NCBI GenBank assembly: GCA_016713645.1
Contig: JADJOU010000003.1
Span: 186,001 to 250,000, forward strand
DNA length: 64,000 bases
Reading direction: 5' to 3'
Source: Bacteroidota bacterium
GTDB lineage: Bacteria > Bacteroidota > Bacteroidia > Chitinophagales > JADJOU01
The translations under genes were made by a program, and so were the position numbers. The notes under the pieces were generated by a model. That model saw only the letters and a program-made list of their open reading frames with translations, did no database searches and was not told the origin of the DNA. This document shows, piece by piece, positions 30,314-38,847 of the stretch (position 1 is the stretch's first letter; every line of letters starts with the position of its first letter).

Positions 30314-31848
30314 CTATTTTACCTCTTCTTTAATCTCTATGAACTCGATAGCTGATGCATCCGTGATACTTATTCTAACCCTTCTATTTTCTTGATGTTG
30401 TTCTTCACTGCATGTTACATCCTTTGCACAATCATTGGCGAGAATTTTATATCCAATATTGCTTATATTCATTTTATCAAAAGGAAGTCCATTGTTGATC
30501 AAATAGCCAACAACTTCTTCCCCACGCAATCTGCAGATATAATCTTTAATGGTATATTCCTGATTAGCGTCTGAGAATACTTCAATCAACAATTTTTTCT
30601 GAGGCGCTTCTTTGATTAGTGCTACTTGTCTAATTAAAAAATCAATAGCCTCTTTATTCAATAATGCCTTGCCTGCTGGATAGTAAATAGAATTGTCTTT
30701 AACATAGATATTTTCCGTTCCACTTGCATCTAATGATTGAACTGTTGCTGTTCCTTTGGTTGGGCGCTCGGTTCTAATGTACCACTTGAAACTTGTTCAT
30801 TATAATCATCTATCGTCAAAGTCTTTTTTATTCTCGTATCAATTTTAGCAGTTGCCAAAGGGGCGTTTTCCAGTGTTTCGGGCTTTGATGCCATCGGACT
30901 TTCTGCTTTCGTCTCTTGTGCCACAGGCGATTTGAACTCATCTTCCGTTTTATTTCTCGCTTCAAATTTTTCTACTTCTGCCGGCTTTAGTTCTGATTTG
31001 TTTTTCTTTTCCTTCTTTTCTTTCTTTATTTCTTCCTTGGGCTCATTTGCGGGCTCCTCATCGCTCTCTTCTGAATAAGAAGAGACAAAATCAGATACAA
31101 ATTTCTCTTGCTTCTTCTCTTTAACAGCCTTCTCTTCTGCAACTGCGGCTATTTCCTGTGTCTTTGGATTAGTGACCTTCGCTGCTTTTCTAATGCTATC
31201 TTCGCGGCGTTGCGCTCTTGCTTTCATCAAAAATTCCTCCATATTGGGCAATTTGATATTCAGCTCAAAGTTTTTGATTATGTCATCATCCGTAGACATA
31301 TTTACCGTGGAAAATTGAAATTTTTGAATTTGATTTCCCTCTATAATTGTATCCAACTTCAACGTATAATTCACATCTTTTTGAAGCTTAAACAAATACT
31401 CTCCATTGATATCCGTTCGTATGGATCTTCTTGTTTTGAGATTGTTATTAGCGAGATAGATTTTCACGTTGGGGATAGGAATTCCCATTTGAGCTTCGAA
31501 CACGCGCCCTTTCGCCTTGATGCCTTCGCGTTCAAGATAAATTTTGATATAGTTCTGCTTTTGCATTTTCAATTCCCCAAGAACTAAGTTTTGACTCAAT
31601 GATCTAAATCCATTTTTTGTGACATACAATAAATATTCAGATTTATTTTTGAGTAAAATATTAAAGGTCCCATCGGAGAGCGTATAACCATCATAGACGA
31701 CTTTTCCTTTCTTGGTGATGAGGATATGCGCATTAGAAATCCATTCTTTAGTATCTACATCGGTGATTCTTCCTGTCAGCGTTATTTCTTGAGCAGAAAC
31801 ATGCTTTGATAGGGCGAATATTAAAAAAGCTATTATAAAATGGCGCAC
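30314..31848 (-). CDS. OmpA-domain envelope protein with carboxypeptidase-regulatory-like repeats (frame break)
   Basis: Signal peptide ('IFALSKHVSA'), then two CarboxypepD_reg-like beta modules ('LTGRITDVDTKEWISNAHILI' and 'KGRVFEAQMGIPIPNVKIYL'), then a Lys/Glu-rich linker of about 150 residues. After a break near 30745, an OmpA-like peptidoglycan-binding domain follows: 'IYYPAGKALLNKEAIDFL', 'LLIEVFSDANQEYTIKDYICRLRGEEVVGYLI', 'ENRRVRI'. One indel joins 'QPK' to 'ATVQSLDASGTENIY'. The whole is about 510 residues. The layout fits a periplasmic or outer-membrane protein that anchors to the cell wall. The final 'NRRVRI' is the OmpA family signature. Confidence 0.8.
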
Positions 31849-32047
31849 TTAAAAAGTATCTTAATCACAAATTTAGGAAGATTTTATAAAAATCGCCAAT
31901 TTCTTAGTGTTAAGGAGCTCAATCAATTTATTCATAGAAGGTTTAAAAAAGTAAAAGTGGCAATAAAAATAAAATTAGCATCAAGGTCAGAGAAGCATAA
32001 ATTCTCGTCATTCCTGTTAATATCAGTGGAGAATCATTATAAAAAAC

Positions 32048-32055
32048 TATTTTTG
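32048..32055 (+). promoter_or_regulatory. Bacteroidota -7 box TATTTTTG
   Basis: Exact TAnnTTTG match, 26 nt before the kup ATG; the -33 region is weak. The 200 nt between the OmpA-like gene and kup holds no convincing gene. Confidence 0.45.
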
Positions 32056-32081
32056 CACCAACTAATAAATATTGATAACAC

Positions 32082-34016
32082 ATGGGCAAGCACGTCCACA
32101 AACTCTCTGCAGCAGGCTTATTGGTAACTTTGGGAATCATTTATGGAGACATAGGGACATCACCACTCTACGTAATGAAGGCCATTATGGGTCATAAAAC
32201 CATATCACAAGACTATGTGCTCGGGGCAGTTTCTTGTATTTTTTGGACATTGACCTTACAAACAAGCATTAAATATGTTTATTTCGCATTGCAAGCAGAC
32301 AATAACGGTGAAGGCGGAATATTTGCGCTTTACGCCCTAGTGAGAAGGCGGGCAAAATACCTCATAGCTTTTGCAATGATTGGCGGTGCTACATTATTAG
32401 CGGATGGTATGATTACGCCTCCTATATCCGTAGCTTCTGCGATTGAGGGGTTGAGGATTATCAATCCAGACATACAAACTCTCCCCATTATTCTCGCTAT
32501 CATCACGCTAATATTCTTTATTCAGCGATTTGGCACTTCATTTATAGGAAATTTCTTTGGCCCTGTTATGCTAGTTTGGTTCAGTATGCTTGGCGTACTC
32601 GGATTTATTCAATTATCCATGAATCCTTCTGTTTTGAACGCACTCAATCCCATGTATGCTCTCAAATTATTGTTTACAGAACCAGGGGGATTTTGGATAC
32701 TAGGCGCCGTTTTTTTATGCACCACCGGAGCAGAAGCGCTTTATTCAGATCTAGGTCACTGCGGAAAGTTAAATATTAGGGTCAGTTGGGTTTTTGTAAA
32801 ATGTACTTTATTAATCAACTATTTTGGCCAAGCTTCTTGGTTAATTTCAAATAGCGGTAAAACCCTAAATGGTATTAACCCATTCTATGCAATTATGCCA
32901 TCTTGGTTTGTGTTAATTGGAGTAATTATTGCCACTTTTGCGACTATTATTGCAAGTCAAGCTATGATTACTGGCTCCTTTACGATGATTGGCGAGGCAA
33001 TTCGATTAAATTTATTCCCAAAAGTTACTATTAAATATACATCGAATATTAAAGGTCAGATTTACATCCCTTTGATCAATTTTATCCTCTTTATTGGATG
33101 TATAGGCGTTGTATTGTTTTTCCAAGAATCCACTAAGATGGAAGCAGCATATGGATTAGCTATAATTACAACTTTTATCATGAGCACCCTCTTGATGAGC
33201 TCTTTCTTAACACTCAAACGTTATTCGAGTGTATTTGTTATCGGATTTTTAACAGTCTATTTTATCATTGAAGGTTCTTTTTTAATTGCCAATCTCGAAA
33301 AATTCCCACATGGTGGTTACGTCACATTTATCATTGCATTTGTTCTTTTATGCATCATGTGGATCCGATATAGGGCTACGCAGATTAAGAATAGATTGCG
33401 CGAATATGTGAAGATAACTGATTATCTCGATCAATTAACATCGCTTAGCCATGATACTTCATTACCCAAATTTGCTACAAACCTTGTGTTTTTGAGCACC
33501 GCACCTAAAGACTCTGAAGTGGAATCAAAAATCATGTATTCCATTCTACAAAAATTACCTAAGAGGGCTGACATATATTGGTTTGTGCATATTGAGGTTA
33601 CAGAAGAGCCCTATACAATGGAATATAAAGTCAATTGCATTGCTAAAGATGATGTATATCGAGTTAGATTTAGATGTGGATTTAGAGTTGAAGAGCGAAT
33701 CTCCGTATTTTTGAGATTTGTCATTGAAGAGATGGTGAAGAATAATGAAGTCAATATTACGAGCCGATATCATTCTCTGCAGGAGAACAACATTGCAGGA
33801 GATTTTAGGTTTGTCGTAATCGAAGAAATTTTGAGTCATGAGAATGACTTAACTTTTATGGAGAACATAGTTTTAAATGCCAATTTTATTATGAAGGGTA
33901 TTACAGCAACTCCAGAGAAATGGTTTAAATTAGATACAAATTTGGTTACCGTCGAAAAAGTGCCTCTAATTATTAAAACGCATAGCAAGATGCACTTGCA
34001 AAGAATCATGGATTAA
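32082..34016 (+). CDS. kup: Potassium uptake protein Kup
   Basis: A 644-residue KUP/HAK/KT transporter, a proton-coupled potassium importer of the inner membrane. The start 'GLLVTLGIIYGDIGTSPLYVMKAI' is the family signature; 'ADNNGEGGIFALYALVRR' and 'LLADGMITPPISVASAIEGL' follow. About twelve membrane helices are followed by a cytoplasmic tail of about 200 residues ('LPKRADIYWFVHIEV', 'RCGFRVEERI'). ATG 32082 fits the family start. The frame is intact. Confidence 0.93.
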   Translation: MGKHVHKLSAAGLLVTLGIIYGDIGTSPLYVMKAIMGHKTISQDYVLGAVSCIFWTLTLQTSIKYVYFALQADNNGEGGIFALYALVRRRAKYLIAFAMIGGATLLADGMITPPISVASAIEGLRIINPDIQTLPIILAIITLIFFIQRFGTSFIGNFFGPVMLVWFSMLGVLGFIQLSMNPSVLNALNPMYALKLLFTEPGGFWILGAVFLCTTGAEALYSDLGHCGKLNIRVSWVFVKCTLLINYFGQASWLISNSGKTLNGINPFYAIMPSWFVLIGVIIATFATIIASQAMITGSFTMIGEAIRLNLFPKVTIKYTSNIKGQIYIPLINFILFIGCIGVVLFFQESTKMEAAYGLAIITTFIMSTLLMSSFLTLKRYSSVFVIGFLTVYFIIEGSFLIANLEKFPHGGYVTFIIAFVLLCIMWIRYRATQIKNRLREYVKITDYLDQLTSLSHDTSLPKFATNLVFLSTAPKDSEVESKIMYSILQKLPKRADIYWFVHIEVTEEPYTMEYKVNCIAKDDVYRVRFRCGFRVEERISVFLRFVIEEMVKNNEVNITSRYHSLQENNIAGDFRFVVIEEILSHENDLTFMENIVLNANFIMKGITATPEKWFKLDTNLVTVEKVPLIIKTHSKMHLQRIMD

Positions 34017-34055
34017 TACTGAAAGAACCTACAAGTACGTAACTTTTATTCATAG

Positions 34056-34391
34056 TTAAAGAAGCTCCAAATTGGGGTCCCAGCATAGCTTGTCAAAGTT
34101 TTGAATGATGTCTTTTTCAATTTCTATCTGCTCCAATTTTAATAAGTTCTCCATCTCATCTATATCTTTGAAATGAAATTTCCCCGTCAGCATTCCATTT
34201 CGATTGACGACTCTATGAGCGGGGACTGGTGGGATGATATGGTGTGCATGATTCATCGCATAACCCACTGTTCTCGCAGATTTTCCTGAACCCAAATACC
34301 TTGCAATCATTCCATAAGTAGAAACCCTTCCTTAAGGAATTAACCTGACCACTTCATATACATTGCTGAAAAAATCTCCCTTGTCTTTCAT
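34056..34391 (-). CDS. MGMT-family alkyltransferase-like (ATL) protein with an in-frame stop
   Basis: 112 codons match the DNA-binding domain of O6-alkylguanine alkyltransferases: 'VYEVVRLIP.GRVSTYGMIARYLGSGKSARTVGYAMN' and 'PVPAHRVVNRNGMLTGKFHF'. The reactive Cys of 'PCHRV' is Ala here ('VPAHRV'), so it is an ATL-type protein, which binds alkylated guanines and hands them to nucleotide excision repair rather than repairing them itself. A TAA (34332-34334) replaces the near-invariant Lys of 'IPKGRVSTYG'. The frame is otherwise continuous from ATG 34391. The stop is either a base-call error or a true knockout. The start overlaps the nlpC promoter region divergently. Confidence 0.75.
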
Positions 34392-34399
34392 ATATACTG

Positions 34400-34407
34400 T
34401 ACATTTG
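34400..34407 (+). promoter_or_regulatory. Bacteroidota -7 box TACATTTG
   Basis: Exact TAnnTTTG match 25 nt before the preferred NlpC/P60 start at 34432; it argues against translation starting farther upstream. TTG at 34381-34383 may be a suboptimally spaced -33 element. Confidence 0.5.
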
Positions 34408-34431
34408 CTGCGCACATACAAATATAGACGA

Positions 34432-34995
34432 TTGAAAAAACACCTTCTTTTTATTCTATTGAATTTATGGATTTCAATGGAGATAAATGCACAAGTATCT
34501 CTCTCACAGGCATTCTCTGTATACAGCGATACCAATAAATATGTGCCCATTAAGCCCATCGTAAAGGATAGTTCATACGCCAGAATACACAGGGCATTTC
34601 AAATTGAGGCAATTTTAAATTTAGCGACTACTTATATAGGAACTAAATACACATACGGCGGTCATAGTGAAAAAGGATTTGATTGCTCAGGCTTCATGAA
34701 CCATCTCTTTAACTATTTTGGATACGATTTGCCTCGCAGCAGCAGGGATATAGCAAAAATAGGCAAAGATGTTAAAATGTCGGAGCTTCAAAGGGGTGAT
34801 TTTGCATTTTTCTCCAACCGCACAAAAAATGTGATAGGCCATATTGGGATAATCATTGAGGTAAATAAAACAGCTGTAAAGATGATTCATGCATCGAGAG
34901 AAAGTGGCATTACAATCGTTGATATTGCCAATAATGCATACTTTAAGTCCAATTTTATTTTAGGCCGCCGTTGGACAGAAACCAAGAGAAAGTAA
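34432..34995 (+). CDS. NlpC/P60 peptidoglycan endopeptidase
   Basis: Secreted cysteine peptidase of about 187 residues. TTG 34432 was preferred because it begins a signal peptide ('LKKHLLFILLNLWISMEINAQ') and lies downstream of a consensus -7 box. The catalytic triad is visible: Cys in 'KGFDCSGFM', His in 'IGHIGIIIEV' and His in 'MIHASRESG'. 'TYIGTKYTYGGHSEKGFDCSG' and 'LPRSSRDIAKIGKDV' are family hallmarks. Such enzymes cut between D-Glu and the diamino acid of peptidoglycan stems. No cell-wall-binding domain is present; the enzyme is the minimal form. Confidence 0.88.
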   Translation: MKKHLLFILLNLWISMEINAQVSLSQAFSVYSDTNKYVPIKPIVKDSSYARIHRAFQIEAILNLATTYIGTKYTYGGHSEKGFDCSGFMNHLFNYFGYDLPRSSRDIAKIGKDVKMSELQRGDFAFFSNRTKNVIGHIGIIIEVNKTAVKMIHASRESGITIVDIANNAYFKSNFILGRRWTETKRK

Positions 34996-35021
34996 TTTTT
35001 TTTCCTACATTTACTTTCTCA

Positions 35022-35734
35022 ATGAAATCAGTACAATTTTCAAATACGCGCAAACAGCTCGCAGTGGTCATAGACCCAGACAAGACGATAGATTCTCTTC
35101 ATGAATTGATCGATTTGTCAGTGACCACCCATATTGACTATTTCTTAGTTGGCGGAAGTCTGTTGATTCAAAACAATTTTGAACGGACGATAGAATTGCT
35201 CAAAAAAAACACAGAAATCCCTGTCATCATTTTTCCTGGATCCAATTATCAGATATCTCCCAATGCAGATGCAATTCTCTTGCTATCGCTTGTCTCTGGA
35301 AGGAATCCGGAATACTTGATACATCAACATGTTCAAGCGGCATTTCCACTTCACCAGAGTGGGTTGCAAATTATCCCCACAGGATATGTTTTGATTGAAG
35401 GTGGCGTCTATTCATCAACACAATATATCTCCAATACGATGCCTATTCCAAAAGATAAACCAGAAATTGCGATTGCAACGTCATTGGCTGCCGAACAATT
35501 GGGCATGAAATGCATATATTTAGAAGCTGGCAGTGGGGCCAATTTCCCAGCATCAAAGAGATTATTCAAGGAATTAAAAAATACACCTCTATACCACTTA
35601 TTGTAGGTGGTGGAATCAAAGATGCGGCAACAGCTTTACGACAGTGGGAAGCTGGCGCTGATATTGTTGTGATAGGAAATGCTCTAGAGAAAAACCCCTC
35701 CCTCATTAAAGAAATTTCAGCCATTAAACCATGA
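35022..35734 (+). CDS. Geranylgeranylglyceryl phosphate synthase family (PcrB-like), frame break
   Basis: TIM-barrel prenyltransferase of about 237 residues that couples glycerol-1-phosphate to a polyprenyl diphosphate. 'AVVIDPDKT' opens strand 1, 'YFLVGGSLL', 'PVIIFPGSNYQISPNADAILLLSLVSGRNPEYLI', 'IPTGYVLIEGG' and 'IVGGGI' with 'GADIVVIGNALE' are family marks. The frame breaks at CC 35539-35540; one more C gives 'YLEAGSGAQFPSIKEIIQGI'. Start: ATG 35022; a near-consensus -7 box TACATTTA lies at 35006-35013. The family is best known from archaea but group II members occur in Bacteroidota. The stop overlaps rsgA (ATGA). Confidence 0.85.
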
Positions 35735-36666
35735 GAGGAGAAGTTTACAAAAGTACTGGAAGTTGGTACCTCGTAAAAACAAGCGATGGAGAATATGTCC
35801 AAGCAAGGATAAAGGGAATATTTAGATTAGACAAACTCAAAACGACCAATCCGATTGCTGTAGGAGATGTAGTGAATATCAATCACGACGAAAACAATGA
35901 TTGGGTCATCGATGAAATTGCAGAGAGGAGAAATTACATCATTAGACAATCTCCGAAGAATAGGACTGCTAGACATATTATAGCGTCAAACTTAGACCAA
36001 CTTGTCATTGTTGCGACCATTGCTCAACCGAGAACATCATCCGGGTTTATTGATAGGTGCCTTACCACAACAGAAGCATATCATATCCCAGCAATCATTA
36101 TTTTCAACAAACAAGATTTACTGCGCGAAAAGGATTTGGCGAAATTAGAGGAATATCTCTCTATTTACAAAAAGGCGGGATATATCACCCTCAATACATC
36201 TATTATCACGAAGGAGAATATCTCAGAATTTAAGCAGCTGCTGACGAATAAGACATCTCTAATCGCAGGACATTCAGGGGTAGGCAAGTCATCCCTTATC
36301 AACGCCATTTTGCCAGATCTAGACCTTCGCACCAATATTATCTCCGCTGTCCATCAAAAGGGAACGCATACAACCACCTTTGCAGAAATGCACGATTTAG
36401 AATTTGGTGGAAGAATTATCGACACTCCAGGAATCAAAGAATTTGGTGTTTTAGATATTGAAAAACATGAACTCTCGCACTATTTCCCAGAGTTTTTGCC
36501 TTTTATACCTGCTTGTAAGTTCAGCAATTGTCTGCATATCAATTAGCCACAATGCGGTATCATTGATGCGCTAGAGAAGGAAGACTTATCTTTTGAACGA
36601 TACAAAAACTATTGCAATATTTTAGAGGATATCGATGGTGCGATGAAGTCTTGGGAGTTAAAATAA
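35731..36666 (+). CDS. rsgA: Ribosome small subunit GTPase RsgA, in-frame TAG
   Basis: Circularly permuted GTPase that helps 30S maturation. Order: OB-fold ('GEVYKSTGSWYLVKT'), G4 'FNKQDLL', G5-like 'NTSI', then G1 'GHSGVGKSSLIN', 'HQKGTHTTTF' and G3 'DTPGIKEFG', as in RsgA. The zinc knuckle starts 'CKFSNCLH' and continues 'PQCGIIDAL' after an in-frame TAG at 36544-36546, where the family has Glu ('H.NEPgC'). The tail 'RYKNYCNILED' then matches to the stop at 36664-36666. Without the TAG the protein is 311 residues, normal for the family. A single substitution (GAG to TAG) would explain it. Confidence 0.88.
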
Positions 36667-36681
36667 AAAACTATACCTTTG
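36652..36681 (+). promoter_or_regulatory. Bacteroidota promoter overlapping the rsgA end
   Basis: TGG at 36652-36654 (part of TTGG, 36651-36654), 19-nt spacer, and an exact -7 box TACCTTTG at 36674-36681. It precedes the lipoprotein at 36720 by 38 nt. Confidence 0.55.
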
Positions 36682-36719
36682 CCAAAACAGAATAATACCA
36701 ATTTAAACAAACATTATAC

Positions 36720-37070
36720 ATGAAACAAATTTCCTCTTTTCTAATTTTCTGTATAGTAATGGCAACAGGTTGTTCAAAATCCAATAAAGACCTTTTAGTA
36801 GGTACATGGACAACAACCAAAGCGACCTATACATTACCTACTCAATCACCACAGGACATACCAAATGGGATTGGGAAAAAATTCACTTTTAATGCATGCT
36901 CATCTACATGCACCGGTTCTACGAATTTCCCAGGTATTGATTCAGTATTTACTTATTCTTTGAGTGATGATGGAAAAAAATTCATTAACGATGGCGACAC
37001 AATGAATATTCTTGAATTAACCTCTAGCAAATTTACTTTTTCAGGAACAGCTTGGGGATGTGTTAATTGA
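36720..37070 (+). CDS. Lipocalin-like lipoprotein
   Basis: 116 residues with a lipobox ('MATGC', Cys18). The mature part, 'KDLLVGTWTTTKATYTL...KKFTFNACSSTCTG...YSLSDDGKKFINDGDTMNILELTSSKFTFSG', has the 'GtW......f..dG......y....i..Lt...l' layout of the small lipocalin-like lipoproteins common in Bacteroidota. Function is unknown, presumably envelope-associated. It has its own promoter and terminator. Confidence 0.65.
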   Translation: MKQISSFLIFCIVMATGCSKSNKDLLVGTWTTTKATYTLPTQSPQDIPNGIGKKFTFNACSSTCTGSTNFPGIDSVFTYSLSDDGKKFINDGDTMNILELTSSKFTFSGTAWGCVN

Positions 37071-37106
37071 AATTAGCGCAACTAAATAGAAACATTTCTA
37101 AAAAGG

Positions 37107-37146
37107 GCCCTAGCATATTTCAAATAGAAAAATGCTAGGGCTTTTT
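37107..37146 (+). terminator. Intrinsic terminator after the lipoprotein
   Basis: GCCCTAGCAT (37107-37116) pairs with ATGCTAGGGC (37132-37141) around a 15-nt loop, followed by TTTTTATTT. Confidence 0.85.
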
Positions 37147-37247
37147 ATTTCCTATATCATAGCGCAATGCGATCAAAAAAATAGAGAGGAATCAACAAAA
37201 CAAATTCACAAGCCTACAATTTTTGGCAATTCATTTTCATTAAAATA

Positions 37248-37279
37248 AAAATGCCACTTGAAACTTCAAGTGGCATTTT
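37248..37279. terminator. Bidirectional terminator after the PorP-OmpA gene
   Basis: AAAATGCCACTTG (37248-37260) pairs perfectly with CAAGTGGCATTTT (37267-37279). A-runs on the left and T-runs on the right let it act in both directions; the likely user is the minus-strand gene ending at 37304. Confidence 0.8.
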
Positions 37280-37303
37280 AACTAATCCTATTTTGTTGTT
37301 ATT

Positions 37304-38788
37304 CTATTCTCCTGCAATGAAGAAATCAACTCTTCTATTCTTCTGCATATCTTTATCTGAGCTTGGGTCTTCAGCACCTACCGAAGTGATGATGATGAAA
37401 TTCAAAGCTCCTTTTTCCATCAAATATTTCTTAGCAAAAGACGCTCTCTTTGTTGCCAATATCAAGTTGTAATTTGCATTACCCTCTTGACTTGCATTTC
37501 CAATAACATAGAGAATATTGTTAGTCCCTTTGCCTTTCAAAGATTCTGCCAATGCATCCAATTGAGCTTTAGCTGTAGCGTCTAATGAGAAAACATTTTT
37601 AGAGAAGAATACTTCACCCAATTTCTTATAATTCACCGTTGCACCATTTGCATTCGTGCTAGTATTTGAATTTCTCTCTGAGAGGTATTTAGTCAATGCA
37701 GCACCTTTAGCAATTTCTGCTTGTGATTGACCAAGCGCTTGTCTCAATGAATCCAATTCATTCTTCAACAAAGCAGCATCTTCATAGCTCTCATCCAATT
37801 TTCTCTTCAATCTTCTCTGATTGAATCCCATTGTATCCATTTTCTTCTCCAAATCTTCCATTCTCTTTGACTTTCCTATTCTATAGCCAAACATGATTTC
37901 ATGGGTATTGCCTAAAGCGAAATTCATATCTTTTACAACAGGCATTTCAAAGTTATAGCTAATAGAAGCTGACTTCATAATTCGGACTCCAGCAGTAGCA
38001 TGAGCACCGCCTCTAGCAAAAATAGCTGCAGAGCGATAACCAACACCCATCCAAAAAGATTCTCTCCAATTGAACATCAACTGAGCATCGTATTGCAATG
38101 GTGTATTCTTAAAATATCGCACACCAAATAATGGTGTAAGTAAACTTCCTTTGTTTGGTCCCATCTTGAAGGCCATGCTAATGCTAGAAAAAATTTGACG
38201 CTCTAAATGGTAAAAATTTGCAATATTGGCATCGTTCTTATAAGCTAAGAAGTTGTTGAATACTTGCGGACAAGCGATTCCTATATTCAATCCTCTATAG
38301 AAATAATTCAACCCCAATCCGATGTCATAAGAAGTGCTATTAGCATTATTGGTAGAAAAGAAAGGATCGTTTGGATTCAAAACATTTGCTTTTTGGAAAT
38401 CAATTGTTTGATTGAGCAAACCCAAAGTAAGGCCTAGTGAAAGCCCGTGATTCTTTTTCTTGTTAAAAGGCAAATGATAGGCATAAGTTCCTTGAACTGA
38501 AAAATTGCTCAATAAATTTGATTTGTCAAAAGAGACCAAAGCCCCTACTGCGTGATTTGAGCCCATAAGACGCGTATCGCCAGTGATCAAACCAGTGCGC
38601 GGTGCATCTGGCATATTATCCCATTGATGCTTGTACAATCCGTAGATATTAAAACCTTCACTTCTACCCGCCATTGCTGGATTAGCAAGATATGGATTGA
38701 TAAGATATTGATTTAAGTAAGGCAATTGCTGAGCGCCTAGAGATAAACCGCTTAGAACTATTATTATGATTAAAAATTTTGCTTTCAT
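37304..38788 (-). CDS. PorP/SprF barrel fused to an OmpA-like domain
   Basis: 494 residues. The signal peptide is followed by 'QLPYLNQYLINPYLANPAMAG', the PorP/SprF start, and a barrel to about residue 320 ('FGYRIGK'). A coiled-coil segment ('MEDLEKKMDTMGFNQRRLKRKLDESYEDAALLKNELDSL') leads to a C-terminal OmpA-like domain ('VFFSKNVFSLDATAKAQLDALAESL', 'GNASQEGNANYNLILATKRASFAKKYL', 'NRRVDFFI'). It could thus hold the outer-membrane cargo partner to peptidoglycan. It follows the type B T9SS substrate by 59 nt on the same strand, the usual SprB/SprF-type pairing. The frame is intact. Confidence 0.85.
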   Translation of the reverse strand: MKAKFLIIIIVLSGLSLGAQQLPYLNQYLINPYLANPAMAGRSEGFNIYGLYKHQWDNMPDAPRTGLITGDTRLMGSNHAVGALVSFDKSNLLSNFSVQGTYAYHLPFNKKKNHGLSLGLTLGLLNQTIDFQKANVLNPNDPFFSTNNANSTSYDIGLGLNYFYRGLNIGIACPQVFNNFLAYKNDANIANFYHLERQIFSSISMAFKMGPNKGSLLTPLFGVRYFKNTPLQYDAQLMFNWRESFWMGVGYRSAAIFARGGAHATAGVRIMKSASISYNFEMPVVKDMNFALGNTHEIMFGYRIGKSKRMEDLEKKMDTMGFNQRRLKRKLDESYEDAALLKNELDSLRQALGQSQAEIAKGAALTKYLSERNSNTSTNANGATVNYKKLGEVFFSKNVFSLDATAKAQLDALAESLKGKGTNNILYVIGNASQEGNANYNLILATKRASFAKKYLMEKGALNFIIITSVGAEDPSSDKDMQKNRRVDFFIAGE

Positions 38789-38847
38789 GTTTCTTTATTT
38801 ATGTGTTGATGACTTCGATTCAATTAGTTAATTAAAAATATACTAGA

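Noticed and set aside
31840..32127. Plus-strand 95-codon ORF between the OmpA-like gene and kup
   Set aside because: It spans two promoter regions, overlaps kup, and shows no domain or signal; the composition is that of AT-rich non-coding DNA.
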